Of a stretch of DNA of 64,000 nucleotides, positions 16,872-26,100 are shown piece by piece (the first letter of the stretch is position 1; every line of letters begins with the position of its first letter). The stretch covers positions 1 to 64,000 of the forward strand of contig JBDSQB010000005.1 in NCBI GenBank assembly GCA_039930045.1, read 5' to 3'. The position numbers were made by a program, and so were the translations under genes. The notes below the pieces were generated by a model. It was given only the letters and a program-made list of their open reading frames with translations. It was not told the DNA's origin and ran no database searches. This DNA comes from Chthoniobacterales bacterium (GTDB taxonomy: Bacteria; Verrucomicrobiota; Verrucomicrobiia; Chthoniobacterales; DASVRZ01).

Positions 16872-18173
16872 TTGGCTGTGATTGACCGTTATTCCACTTC
16901 CCGTATGCGCGACCTCTGGGCTGAGGAGCGCAAATTTTCCTTCTGGCTCGAAATCGAAACCCTTGCTTGTGAGGGTATGGCCGCCATAGGCCAGATTCCC
17001 GCTTCCGACGCCGCTGAGATCCGCGCCAAAGGCCGTTTTGATCTCGCGGAGATTCTCGAAATCGAAAAGCGTACTAACCACGACGTCATCGCGTTTCTGG
17101 AAAACGTCGCCTCCTATGTCGGGCCATCCGCCCGCTGGATTCATCAGGGGCTGACCTCGTCCGACATTCTCGACACCACGCTCGCGGCTCAGATGCTGCA
17201 ATCGTGCGATTTTCTCCTCGAAGCGCTAAGCAAACTACGCGTCGTCATCGCCAAACGCGCCCTGGAGTTCAAGGACACTCCGATGATCGGCCGCAGCCAC
17301 GGCATCCATGCGGAGCCGATTACGTTCGGACTCAAACTCGCGCTGATGCACGATGAATTTGGCCGCTCCATTGAGCGTCTCGAACAAACCCGCGAACGTG
17401 TCCGCGTCGGCAAACTCAGCGGTGCCGTCGGCACCCACGCGCACCTCGATCCGCGTGTGGAAACCTATGTTTGCGAAAAAATGGGGCTCAAAGCCGCCAC
17501 GCTTTCCACCCAAGTCGTCCAACGCGACCGCCACGCCGAGTTCATGACCACGCTTGCGCTGATCGCGTCGAGCATTGACCGTTGGGCCACGGAATTTCGC
17601 CATTTGCAGCGCACCGAAGTTCTCGAAGCCGAGGAATATTTCAGCCCCGGTCAGAAGGGCAGTTCCGCCATGCCGCACAAGCGCAACCCGATCACCGGCG
17701 AACGTCTTTCCGGTCTCGCCCGCGTCATTCGAGGCAATGCCGTCGCCGCTCTCGAAAACGTAGCCCTCTGGCACGAGCGCGACATTTCCCACAGCAGCGT
17801 CGAGCGCATCATCCTGCCCGATTCCTGCAATTTGCTCGACTACATGCTGCTCAAACTCACCTCGCTCGTGGAAAAATTGCTCGTTTATCCCGACAACATG
17901 GATCGCAATCTGCGCATCACAAAAGGCCTCTATTTTTCCCAAAGCGTGTTGCTGGAACTGACCAAAAAAGGCCTCGACCGCAAGGCCGCCTACGAAGCCG
18001 TGCAACGCGCCGCGATGAAGACCTGGCAGGGAACCGTGAGCCTGCAGGACAACCTCGAAGCCGAGCCCGAGATCAGCCGGGTCATGACGCGTCAGGAAAT
18101 CGACGACGTCTGCTCGCTCGACCGGCATTTCGCCCACAACGATGCGACTTTCAAAGCATTGGGACTCGAATGA
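16872..18173 (+). CDS. purB: Adenylosuccinate lyase
   Basis: This fumarase/aspartase-superfamily enzyme acts twice in purine synthesis, releasing fumarate from SAICAR and from adenylosuccinate. At 433 residues it has the expected length. Signature motifs are TSSDILDT, the catalytic His region IGRSHGIHAEPITFG, and the mobile loop GSSAMPHKRNPI. The start is TTG 16872 (MAVIDRY) or GTG 16878; no upstream ATG fits. The stop overlaps the ATG of the following deacetylase gene. Confidence 0.95.
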   Translation: MAVIDRYSTSRMRDLWAEERKFSFWLEIETLACEGMAAIGQIPASDAAEIRAKGRFDLAEILEIEKRTNHDVIAFLENVASYVGPSARWIHQGLTSSDILDTTLAAQMLQSCDFLLEALSKLRVVIAKRALEFKDTPMIGRSHGIHAEPITFGLKLALMHDEFGRSIERLEQTRERVRVGKLSGAVGTHAHLDPRVETYVCEKMGLKAATLSTQVVQRDRHAEFMTTLALIASSIDRWATEFRHLQRTEVLEAEEYFSPGQKGSSAMPHKRNPITGERLSGLARVIRGNAVAALENVALWHERDISHSSVERIILPDSCNLLDYMLLKLTSLVEKLLVYPDNMDRNLRITKGLYFSQSVLLELTKKGLDRKAAYEAVQRAAMKTWQGTVSLQDNLEAEPEISRVMTRQEIDDVCSLDRHFAHNDATFKALGLE

Positions 18174-19366
18174 AAGGTATGCGGCACCTCCTCATTCTCG
18201 CCTTCGTTTTTCTCGCTGTCCTCGGTGGTTGCAAACGCCAGCCAGCTCCGAAAAAAACTGAGCCAAGTCCGACTCCGATCGCAACTCCCGCTGCAACGCC
18301 GACGCCGTCGCCCACGGCCACGCCGACTCCGGTTTCCATCGCGAACAAAGATGCGCGACTCATCGTCCTTTGCTATCACCGCTTTGAGGATCGGCCAAAG
18401 GATTCCCTCGCCATCAAGCCCTCGGAATTCGAGGCGCAAATGGCCGAGCTGAAGGCGAATAACATCACCGTCATCGGCATGCAGGATTTTCTCGCCTGGC
18501 GTCGCAATGAAAAGGCGATGCCAGTCAAGGCAGCGGTCATCACCATCGACGACGGCTACCTCTCCGGCTACAAAGTCGCCTGGCCCATACTTAAGAAATT
18601 TGGCTTCCCATTTACGATGTTCGTTTACACGAACTACATCAAAGGCGGCCCGAACTCTGGCGGACAATCCATGTCGTGGGAGCAGCTCGCGGAAATGCGC
18701 GACGCGGGCGTGGACATCCAGAGTCACACCGTTTCTCACGCCGATTTACGGATGAAAAAAGCCCACCCGGCCGACTACGACAAATGGCTCGACTCCGAAC
18801 TCGGCGACTCCAAGCGCATCATCGAAAACCAGCTCGGCATCCAAGTCAAAGCGCTCGCGTATCCTTACGGATTGCACAATGAAATCGTGCGCGCAGCCGG
18901 TCTGAAGGCCGGTTACGAGGCACTCTTCACCGTCTATGGACAAACCATCGGCTGGGGCGTTCCCGCCGAGACGATTGGCAGGTACGCCATTGAATCGACG
19001 CACCCGCAGATCTTCGCGACCGCGATCAAATTCCAAGGTGGCCCGGTGCAGGCGGCGACGGCAGATGCTCCCGTGCAGGCCCAGGTTCCATCCATGATCA
19101 CCGAGCCGCAAAATGGCTCGACCATCAACGAGGCTTTGCCGCTCGTTCGCGCCAATCTCGCCACCATGGGCGAACTTGATCCGACTTCCATCGAAATGTG
19201 GATCAGCGGCTTCGGACTCGTCCCGTCGGTTTACGATCCGGCGACGAAAATGGTCAGCTACCAGATTACCCGCAAACTCCACCCGGATTTTTACAAGGTG
19301 ATCGTTTCCGGCCGCGTGAAGGGCAAAAAAGTCGAAACCCAGTGGAGTTTCACCTACGCGAAGTAG
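18170..19366 (+). CDS. Lipoprotein with polysaccharide deacetylase (NodB-like) domain
   Basis: A 398-residue exported protein. The N-terminus is a lipoprotein signal ending LAVLGGC (lipobox Cys at ~22), then a Pro/Thr-rich linker (~28-55). The carbohydrate-esterase-4 domain shows the metal motif start ITIDDGY, the His pair in QSHTVSHADL, and LAYPYG. The last ~100 residues are a separate beta-rich domain. It probably removes acyl groups from a cell-envelope or extracellular polysaccharide. The ATG at 18170 overlaps the purB stop; an alternative ATG lies three codons on. It ends 3 bp from the convergent NIL gene. Confidence 0.88.
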   Translation: MKGMRHLLILAFVFLAVLGGCKRQPAPKKTEPSPTPIATPAATPTPSPTATPTPVSIANKDARLIVLCYHRFEDRPKDSLAIKPSEFEAQMAELKANNITVIGMQDFLAWRRNEKAMPVKAAVITIDDGYLSGYKVAWPILKKFGFPFTMFVYTNYIKGGPNSGGQSMSWEQLAEMRDAGVDIQSHTVSHADLRMKKAHPADYDKWLDSELGDSKRIIENQLGIQVKALAYPYGLHNEIVRAAGLKAGYEALFTVYGQTIGWGVPAETIGRYAIESTHPQIFATAIKFQGGPVQAATADAPVQAQVPSMITEPQNGSTINEALPLVRANLATMGELDPTSIEMWISGFGLVPSVYDPATKMVSYQITRKLHPDFYKVIVSGRVKGKKVETQWSFTYAK

Positions 19367-19369
19367 GCT

Positions 19370-19618
19370 TTAGCCTTCGATGACGTTGATCTCGAGCGGC
19401 TCGACTTTGATTCCAGTCTGCTCGAGCCACTGAATCGCCTCGGCGATTTTGGTGCGTTCGCCTTCGACTTCCAATGACATCACGCCCGCATCGTGGCTGA
19501 CCGAGGCCTGGCGGATATTCGTGATCAAGCCGAAGCGCGTGACCAATTCATAGACGATCGGCTGCGTGACCAGGTCACCCGGGAAATCGAGCCAGAAACG
19601 TTTTTTTTCGGTGGCCAT
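19370..19618 (-). CDS. NIL-domain protein
   Basis: This 82-residue protein consists of a single NIL domain, a ferredoxin-like fold otherwise found at the C-terminus of MetN methionine transporters and in homocysteine biosynthesis proteins. Motifs visible are RFWLDFPGDLVTQPIVYEL and the final strand GIKVEPLEINVIEG. It starts 3 bp after the stop of the ThiS/MoaD-like gene and forms a trio with threonine synthase. A sulfur-related or ligand-binding role is inferred from context. Confidence 0.85.
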   Translation of the reverse strand: MATEKKRFWLDFPGDLVTQPIVYELVTRFGLITNIRQASVSHDAGVMSLEVEGERTKIAEAIQWLEQTGIKVEPLEINVIEG

Positions 19619-19621
19619 AAT

Positions 19622-19897
19622 CTAACCTCCTGCAATCGCGGGAACGATACTGATTTCGTCGCCCTCTTTGACGGCGGTCTCATTTTCCTGGAGAAAACGG
19701 ATGTCCTCGTCGTTGAGATAGACGTTCACAAAGCGGCGGATTTTTCCAGCCTCGTCGCAGATGCGCTCCTTCAAGCCGGGGAAATTCGACTCCAAGTCGT
19801 CGAGCAAAGCCTGCACGGTGGCACCTTCGGCCTGGACGACTTCCTGTTCATTGGTCAGACGGCGAAGGGGTGTGGGAATACGGATGTTAGTGGGCAT
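19622..19897 (-). CDS. ThiS/MoaD-family sulfur carrier protein
   Basis: This 91-residue beta-grasp protein ends in AIAGG, the Gly-Gly tail that is adenylated and turned into a thiocarboxylate in ThiS, MoaD and CysO. The body matches MoaD/CysO style (VQALLDDLESNFPGL, RFVNVYLNDEDIRFL, EISIVPAIAGG). It sits 11 bp after the threonine synthase gene and 3 bp before the NIL gene. This suggests sulfur donation to an amino acid rather than to molybdopterin. No E1-like activating enzyme is in the window. Confidence 0.87.
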   Translation of the reverse strand: MPTNIRIPTPLRRLTNEQEVVQAEGATVQALLDDLESNFPGLKERICDEAGKIRRFVNVYLNDEDIRFLQENETAVKEGDEISIVPAIAGG

Positions 19898-19908
19898 GTT
19901 GAGTGAAT

Positions 19909-21162
19909 TTAGCGGGTGGCGAGTTCTTTGCCAATAAGTTCATCGAACTCGCGGAGTGACGGATTGATGAGGCGCGGTTCGCCGCATTTTCCAATGATGG
20001 CTTCCTGAGTTTTGAGGCCGTGGCCGGTGATGCAAAGCACGGCGCTCTCGCTGGCTGGAATCTTGCCGCTGGCGATGAGTTTCTTCGCACAAGCGACAGT
20101 CACGCCACCGGCGGTTTCGGCGAAAATACCCGTCATTTCGGCGAGCAGTTTGATGCCCTCGACGACTTCCGCGTCGGTGCAATCCTCGGCGCTGCCTCCA
20201 GTTTCCCTCATGGATTTGATCGCGTAATACCCGTCCGCCGGAGTGCCGATGGCGAGGGATTTCACGATGGTGTCGGGCTTCGCCACGGGTTTGACGATGT
20301 CGGAATTGATCTTCATTGCCGCCGAGATTGGACCGCAACCCGCCGCCTGCGCGCCGTGAATGGAATACGGCGTTTCGTCGATGATTCCAAGCTGGATGAA
20401 TTCCTTGTAAGCCTTGTGGATCTTCGTGAGGAGCGAGCCGCTGGCCATTGGCGCGACGGTGTGACGCGGTAATTTCCAGCCGAGTTGCTCAGCGATCTCG
20501 AAGCCCATCGACTTCGATCCCTCGGCGTAATAAGGGCGCAAATTCACGTTCACAAAACCCCAGCCGTATTTGCCGGCGATCTCGGAGCATAGGCGGTTCA
20601 CTTGGTCGTAGGCACCGTGAATGCCGATGACATTGGTGCCGTAAACGAGCGACCCGAGCACTTTTCCCTGCTCCAGATCGGCAGGAATGAGGACGTAACT
20701 TTCCAGCCCGGCGGACGCGGCGTTGGCGGCCACGGAGTTGGCCAGATTGCCCGTGGAAGCGCAGGCGACGATCTTGAATCCGAGTTCCTTGGCGCGGCTG
20801 AGTGCGACGGAAACCACGCGATCCTTGAAGGACAAGGTCGGATAATTAACGGTGTCGTTCTTGATGTATAACTCCTTGATGCCGAGCGCCTTGGCGAGAC
20901 GCGGCGCGGAAACGAGCGGCGTAAACCCCACTTGTTCGCCGACAGTCGGGAGCCCGTCAATCGGGAGCAACTCCCGGTAGCGCCACATGGATTGCGGGCG
21001 AGATTCAATGACTTGCCGGTTGAGGACTTTGCCGATTGCCTCGTAGTCGTAAGCGGCTTCGAGCGGGCCGAAATCGTATTCGCAAATGTGGATTGCCTGC
21101 TTCGGATAAAGCCGTCCGCACTCGCGACATTTCAGGTTGGAGAAATAAGATGTGGTTTCCAT
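19909..21162 (-). CDS. thrC: Threonine synthase (PLP-dependent), possibly a sulfur-accepting variant
   Basis: A 417-residue fold-type II PLP enzyme. The PLP lysine lies in PTLSFKDRVVSVAL, the phosphate loop is ACASTGNLANSVAA, and the N-terminus has a CRECGRLYP motif (half of a zinc knuckle) as in many bacterial threonine synthases. The normal reaction is O-phosphohomoserine to threonine. Co-location with a thiocarboxylate carrier and a NIL protein raises a second possibility: it, or a paralogue, may use carrier-bound sulfur to make homocysteine or cysteine, as CysM does with CysO. The sequence alone supports threonine synthase first. Confidence 0.88.
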   Translation of the reverse strand: METTSYFSNLKCRECGRLYPKQAIHICEYDFGPLEAAYDYEAIGKVLNRQVIESRPQSMWRYRELLPIDGLPTVGEQVGFTPLVSAPRLAKALGIKELYIKNDTVNYPTLSFKDRVVSVALSRAKELGFKIVACASTGNLANSVAANAASAGLESYVLIPADLEQGKVLGSLVYGTNVIGIHGAYDQVNRLCSEIAGKYGWGFVNVNLRPYYAEGSKSMGFEIAEQLGWKLPRHTVAPMASGSLLTKIHKAYKEFIQLGIIDETPYSIHGAQAAGCGPISAAMKINSDIVKPVAKPDTIVKSLAIGTPADGYYAIKSMRETGGSAEDCTDAEVVEGIKLLAEMTGIFAETAGGVTVACAKKLIASGKIPASESAVLCITGHGLKTQEAIIGKCGEPRLINPSLREFDELIGKELATR

Positions 21163-21487
21163 GGAATTCGTATTTTCACCTCATCGAGAGCGACCCCGGC
21201 AGCGCGAGAATTCGAGAGACGATGAGACGAAAAAACCGGAAAGTTTCGCAACGGAAAGTCTTGGCAGACAGGCGGACTAGGATTTTTCCCTCATCTTCTC
21301 CCGGAAAACTTACGTTCACCGGAACTGGATTTGGCACCCGGTCCTTTTCTCCTGAAATAAATCAGAAAATCAGCGGTTGCCGTGACTTCATCGGGCCAGT
21401 CCCTCAGTCACTCTGGATAAGAGTTGCGTGGACCATAATGCAAAGCTCCGGCGCGTCAAAATTTATTTCCGCGAGCGGACCTTCAAT
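21163..21487. other. Intergenic region without recognised feature
   Basis: This 325-bp gap separates the thrC start from the end of the kinase operon. I see no credible gene, repeat array or hairpin terminator. It probably contains the thrC promoter, but no box is clear enough to place. Confidence 0.5.
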
Positions 21488-23116
21488 TCAATGGCTGCCG
21501 TTCTTCGGGTTCGAAAACAATCCGTCGCTCATCAGGGCGAGAGATTTTTGCAGGCGCGAAATATCCACGGGTTTCGTCAGGTGATCGGCAAAACCAGCCT
21601 CGCGGCTGCGTTCGATGTCCTCGGGCATGCCGTAACCGCTGAGCGCGATCCCCGCAACGGGACGTCCGGAGGCAGATTCGAGAAACGGCGGCATGAGGTC
21701 GAGACCACGGCCGTCGGGGAGTCCGATGTCACTCACGAGCACATCGAACTCAGACTCTCGCATGGTTTTTAGAGCCTGAGCGACCGTCTCGGCGGCTTGG
21801 ACTTGATGGCCGCGCTTGACCAGGAGTCGTTTCAAAATCATCGCCGTGTCACCGTGATCCTCGACGAGGAGAATCCGCAAGGGAGCCGCCGCTTGGGTCG
21901 GGGTGGGGGAGTCGGTTTTGAGCGGAGTTTGAGCCGAATGGGAGAGGGGAAGTTGCACCGTGAACAGGCTGCCCGTATTTTCGCCGCTGCTGCTCGCCTC
22001 AATGGTGCCGCCGTGCATTTCAGCGAGCGCACGGCAGATTGCCAGACCTAGGCCGAGACCTTGGGATTGATTGCCGTGAACTTGCTCGAAGGCGTCGAAA
22101 ATTTTCCCCACGCGATCCTCCGAAATACCGATGCCGGAATCTTGGAACGAGACACGGATGGTGCCCTGACTCGCCTCTGTGGTGAGATGAATGGTGCCGC
22201 CGGCGGGGGTGAATTTGATGGCGTTGTTGATCAGGTTCCAAAAAATCTGCTGCAAGCGCGCCGGATCGGCCTGCAACCGGGTGTCGCTCGCATTGAAATC
22301 GATCTGGAGCGTGAGCTCGCGCAGCTTGATCTCGGGTTCGCAAATTTGCACCGCGCGGCGCAGGAGATCGTGAACCTCGACGTCCTCCATGTGGAGTTGG
22401 AGCTTGCCATTGCGAATGCGGGCGAGATCGAGCAAATCGTCGATCAACCGCGCCTCGAGCTGCACATTGCGCCGAATGGTTTCAATCATTTCGCGGATGT
22501 TTGGCGGGCAGCCTTCCTCCTCGATCAAGGCGACTGCGTGCAGAACAGGCGAGAGCGGCGTCCGCAGCTCATGGGAAAGCATCGCGAGAAAACGATCCTT
22601 CGCGCTGTTGGCGGCCTCGGCCTCGGCCCGGGCAGCCTCGGCGTCGATGCGCCGGGCGCGGTCGTCGGCATTTTTGAGAAGCTCCTCGTTCTTGATCGCA
22701 AGTTCCTCGTTGGCGGCGACGAGCGCGGTGGTTTTGCGAAAAAGATCCACGAAAACGCCGATCTTCGAGCGCACAATCGCAGGGTTCACCGGCTTGGTAA
22801 TGTAATCCACCGCACCCGCGCCGTAGCCGAGAACGATGTGCTCGTCCTCGTAATAATGCGCCGTGAGAAACAGAATCGGGATGTGCTGCGTTTTCTTTCG
22901 CTGCTTGATGAGCTGGGCGAGTTCGATGCCGCTCATGTCGGGCATTTTTACGTCCATTACGATGGCTGCGCACTCCTCGTTCATCAGCGTCATCAGCGTC
23001 TCGTCGGCAGTCGTCGCCTTGATCAACCGATATTCTGGAGAATCCAGAATCGTCTCCAGAACCATCAGGTTCTTGAGGTCATCATCGACGAGAAGAATGT
23101 TTACAGGGCTGGCCAT
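21488..23116 (-). CDS. Hybrid histidine kinase with receivers at both ends (REC-HisKA-HATPase-REC)
   Basis: This 542-residue soluble protein has an N-terminal receiver (~5-120: NILLVDDDLKN, phospho-Asp in VMDVKMPDMSG) and a short coiled coil. A HisKA domain follows with the phospho-His in [14 protein letters not shown], then HATPase_c (QDSGIGISED, GLGLGLAICR), and a C-terminal receiver (LRILLVEDHGD, Asp in VSDIGLPDGRG). I chose the ATG at 23116 (MASPVNILLV), which opens directly into the receiver. It lies 8 bp after the stop of the poly-HAMP kinase, so the two are one operon. The domain order suggests a relay partner downstream of that kinase. Confidence 0.93.
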   Translation of the reverse strand: MASPVNILLVDDDLKNLMVLETILDSPEYRLIKATTADETLMTLMNEECAAIVMDVKMPDMSGIELAQLIKQRKKTQHIPILFLTAHYYEDEHIVLGYGAGAVDYITKPVNPAIVRSKIGVFVDLFRKTTALVAANEELAIKNEELLKNADDRARRIDAEAARAEAEAANSAKDRFLAMLSHELRTPLSPVLHAVALIEEEGCPPNIREMIETIRRNVQLEARLIDDLLDLARIRNGKLQLHMEDVEVHDLLRRAVQICEPEIKLRELTLQIDFNASDTRLQADPARLQQIFWNLINNAIKFTPAGGTIHLTTEASQGTIRVSFQDSGIGISEDRVGKIFDAFEQVHGNQSQGLGLGLAICRALAEMHGGTIEASSSGENTGSLFTVQLPLSHSAQTPLKTDSPTPTQAAAPLRILLVEDHGDTAMILKRLLVKRGHQVQAAETVAQALKTMRESEFDVLVSDIGLPDGRGLDLMPPFLESASGRPVAGIALSGYGMPEDIERSREAGFADHLTKPVDISRLQKSLALMSDGLFSNPKNGSH

Positions 23117-23124
23117 CGCGGAAA

Positions 23125-26100
23125 TTAACGATGGAGCCAGACGCGCAGCAGCGAGAGGAGCTGGTCGGTATTCACCGGCTTGGCGATGTAATCGCTGGCC
23201 CCGGCTTCGAGGCATTTCTCGCGGTCGCCCTTCATCGCTTTGGCGGTGAGCGCAAGGATCGGCAGCGTGCGGAACGTAGCGTTGTTGCGGATTTCTTTCA
23301 TCGTTTGATAGCCGTCCATTTCGGGCATCATAATGTCCATCAGCACGATGGAAAGATCGGGCGTGCTCTCGATGATTTCGATGGCCTGGCGGCCATTTGT
23401 GGCACTGAGAATTTCCATTTCCTGATTTTCCAATACGATGGACAACGCGAAAATATTGCGCGCGTCGTCGTCCACGATCAAGACCTTGCGGCTATGCAGG
23501 ACTTCGTTGGATTGATGGAGCTGGTTGATCATTTTCTGCTTCGACTCGGGGAGATCCGAGATAATCCGATGCAGGAAGAGTGCCGTCTCATCCAACAATC
23601 TTTCAGGAGACTGCACATCTTTCAAAACCACGCTCTTGGCCATGGTCTTGAGATGCTTTTCCTCGTTCGGCGACAGGTCTTTGCCGGTGAAAACAACGAT
23701 CGGCACCTCGCGCAGCGACGGCTCCTCCTGGATGCGGTCGAGGAGTTCAAACCCGCTCATGTCGGGCAGGCGCAAGTCGAGAACGGCGCAATCGATCGGC
23801 ATGTCGAGCAGCGCCGCCATGGCCTCGCCGCCGGTGCTCACCGTCGTGATCTCGATGTCGTCGTGACCGAGTAATTCGACGATGCTTTGACGCTCCAGAT
23901 CGTTGTCCTCGACGACGAGCAGACGCTTCGTGCGCGGCGCGGAAAACGTCTTGATGCGGTCGAAGGCCATGTCCAGATCGTCGGTCGTCGCGGGCTTCAC
24001 CATGTAGGAAAACGCGCCGCGCGAGAGGCCGTGCTGGCGCTCCTCGTCGAGCGAAATGATTTGCACGGGAATGTGGCGCGTCATGGAGTCGAGTTTGAGG
24101 TTATTCAGCACCGTCCAGCCGAGCATGTCGGGCAGGAAAATATCCAAAGTGATCGCCGTCGGTTGATATTGACGTGCCAAAGTGAGCGCTTGCTGGCCGC
24201 GCGTGGCCACGATTCCCTTGAAGCCTTTTTCACGGGCGAGTCCGAGCAAAACGCGGGCATAATGCGGGTCGTCCTCGACGATGAGCAGCGTCGTGTCGCC
24301 GTCGATCACCATGTCGCGGTCGTCCACAATCTGATCCTCGCGAGGAACTGGCAGCGCGCTCAAAGTGATGGTCGAAGTGTTGCCATCGACCGATTGCTGG
24401 AGCGAAGGCGTGACCGCCTGCGTCGTGGGCCCGGTGAAGTGCAGCGGCAGATAAAGCGTAAACGTGCTGCCTTCGCCGGCGGTGCTGGTCAGGCGGATTT
24501 CTCCACCCAAAAGTGCGGCGAGTTCGCGGGAAATGGCCAGACCCAGACCGGTGCCGCCGTATTTGCGCGACGTGCCCGCGTCGGCTTGCTGGAAGGCCTC
24601 GAAAATCAGTCGCTGCTTCTCCGGCGCGATGCCGATGCCGGTGTCGGTGATCGCCAAGCTGATCACGTTTGGAGTGCGCTTGAGCACCGGATGATCCGTG
24701 CTCCAGCCCTCGGCAACAGGGGCAACTTTGATTCCGACGCGGCCATGCGAGGTGAACTTGAAGGCGTTCGAAAGCAGGTTCTTGATGATCTGCTGCAACC
24801 GCTTCCAGTCCGTCGTAAAATGCCGCGGCAGAGTCGGATCAAACTCGACTTGGAACGGCAGGTTTTTGTTGTCCGCAATGTGCCGGAAGTTGCGTTCGAC
24901 TGAGTCTTTCAACGCGCTGAAAGTGATCTCCTCCGCCTCGACCGAGACCGTGCCCGACTCGATTTTCGACAAATCGAGAATGTCGTTGATCAGGTTGAGC
25001 AAATCGGAACCCGCCGAGTGAATGTTGCGGGCGAAATCGACCTGCTTGTCGTTGAGATTGCCCGAGTTGTTCTCGGAAAGTTGCTGGCCCAAAATCAGGA
25101 TCGAATTCAGCGGCGTGCGCAATTCGTGGGACATGTTTGCAAGGAACTCCGACTTGTATTTCGACGTGAGCGCCAGCTCGGCGGCCTTGTCTTCGAGCGC
25201 GCGTCGGGCCTGCTCGATTTCCTTGTTTTTGCGCTCCACCTCGACGTTTTGCTCGGCGAGCTGCTGGGCTTTTTGCTCGAGTTCCTCGTTGGTCTGCTGG
25301 AGTTCCTTCTGACCCGACTGCAACTCGGCTGTGAGCTGCTGGCTCTGCTGGAGCAGACCCTCCGTGCGCATCGTGGCTTCGATTGTATTCAACACGACGC
25401 CGATGGATTGCGTGAGTTGTTCGAGGAAATTCAAGTGCGCGTCGGTGAAGATCTGGAGCGAGGCGAGTTCGATCACAGCCTTGGTTTCGCCCTCGAAAAG
25501 CACGGGCAAAACGACGATGTTCACCGGGATCGCCTGGCCGAGGCTCGATTGCACCGGCGTGTAATTGAGCGGGACATTGCTGATGAGAATCCGCTGACGT
25601 TCCAAGGCGCATTGGCCGACCAAACCCTCGCCCATCATGAGGTGTGTGACCTGGTTCTTGGGCGTGGCAAAACCGGCCAGCAAATGCAGTCCGCCCTCGC
25701 CCTCGGCGGAAGTCTGATACATCGCGCCCTGATGTGCCGAAACGAGCGGCGCAACCTCGGAGAGCAGCATCTGACCCACCGTGAAAAGGTCGCGCTGACC
25801 CTGCAACATGCGGGTAAATTTCGCGACGTTCGTCTTCAGCCAATCCTGCTCCTGGTTGCTCTCCGTGGTCTCGCGGAGGTTGTTGATCATCGTGTTGATG
25901 TTGTCCTTCAACTCGGCGACCTCGCCACGAGTTTCGACCTGGATGGAGCGGGTCAAATCGCCCTTTGTCACCGCGGTGGCAACCTCCGCAATGGCTCGGA
26001 CCTGCGTGGTCAAGTTGGCCGCCAGCAGGTTGACGTTTCCGGTCAAATCCTTCCACGTTCCGGCGGCGCCGGGGACGTTCGCCTGGCCGCCGAGACGGCC

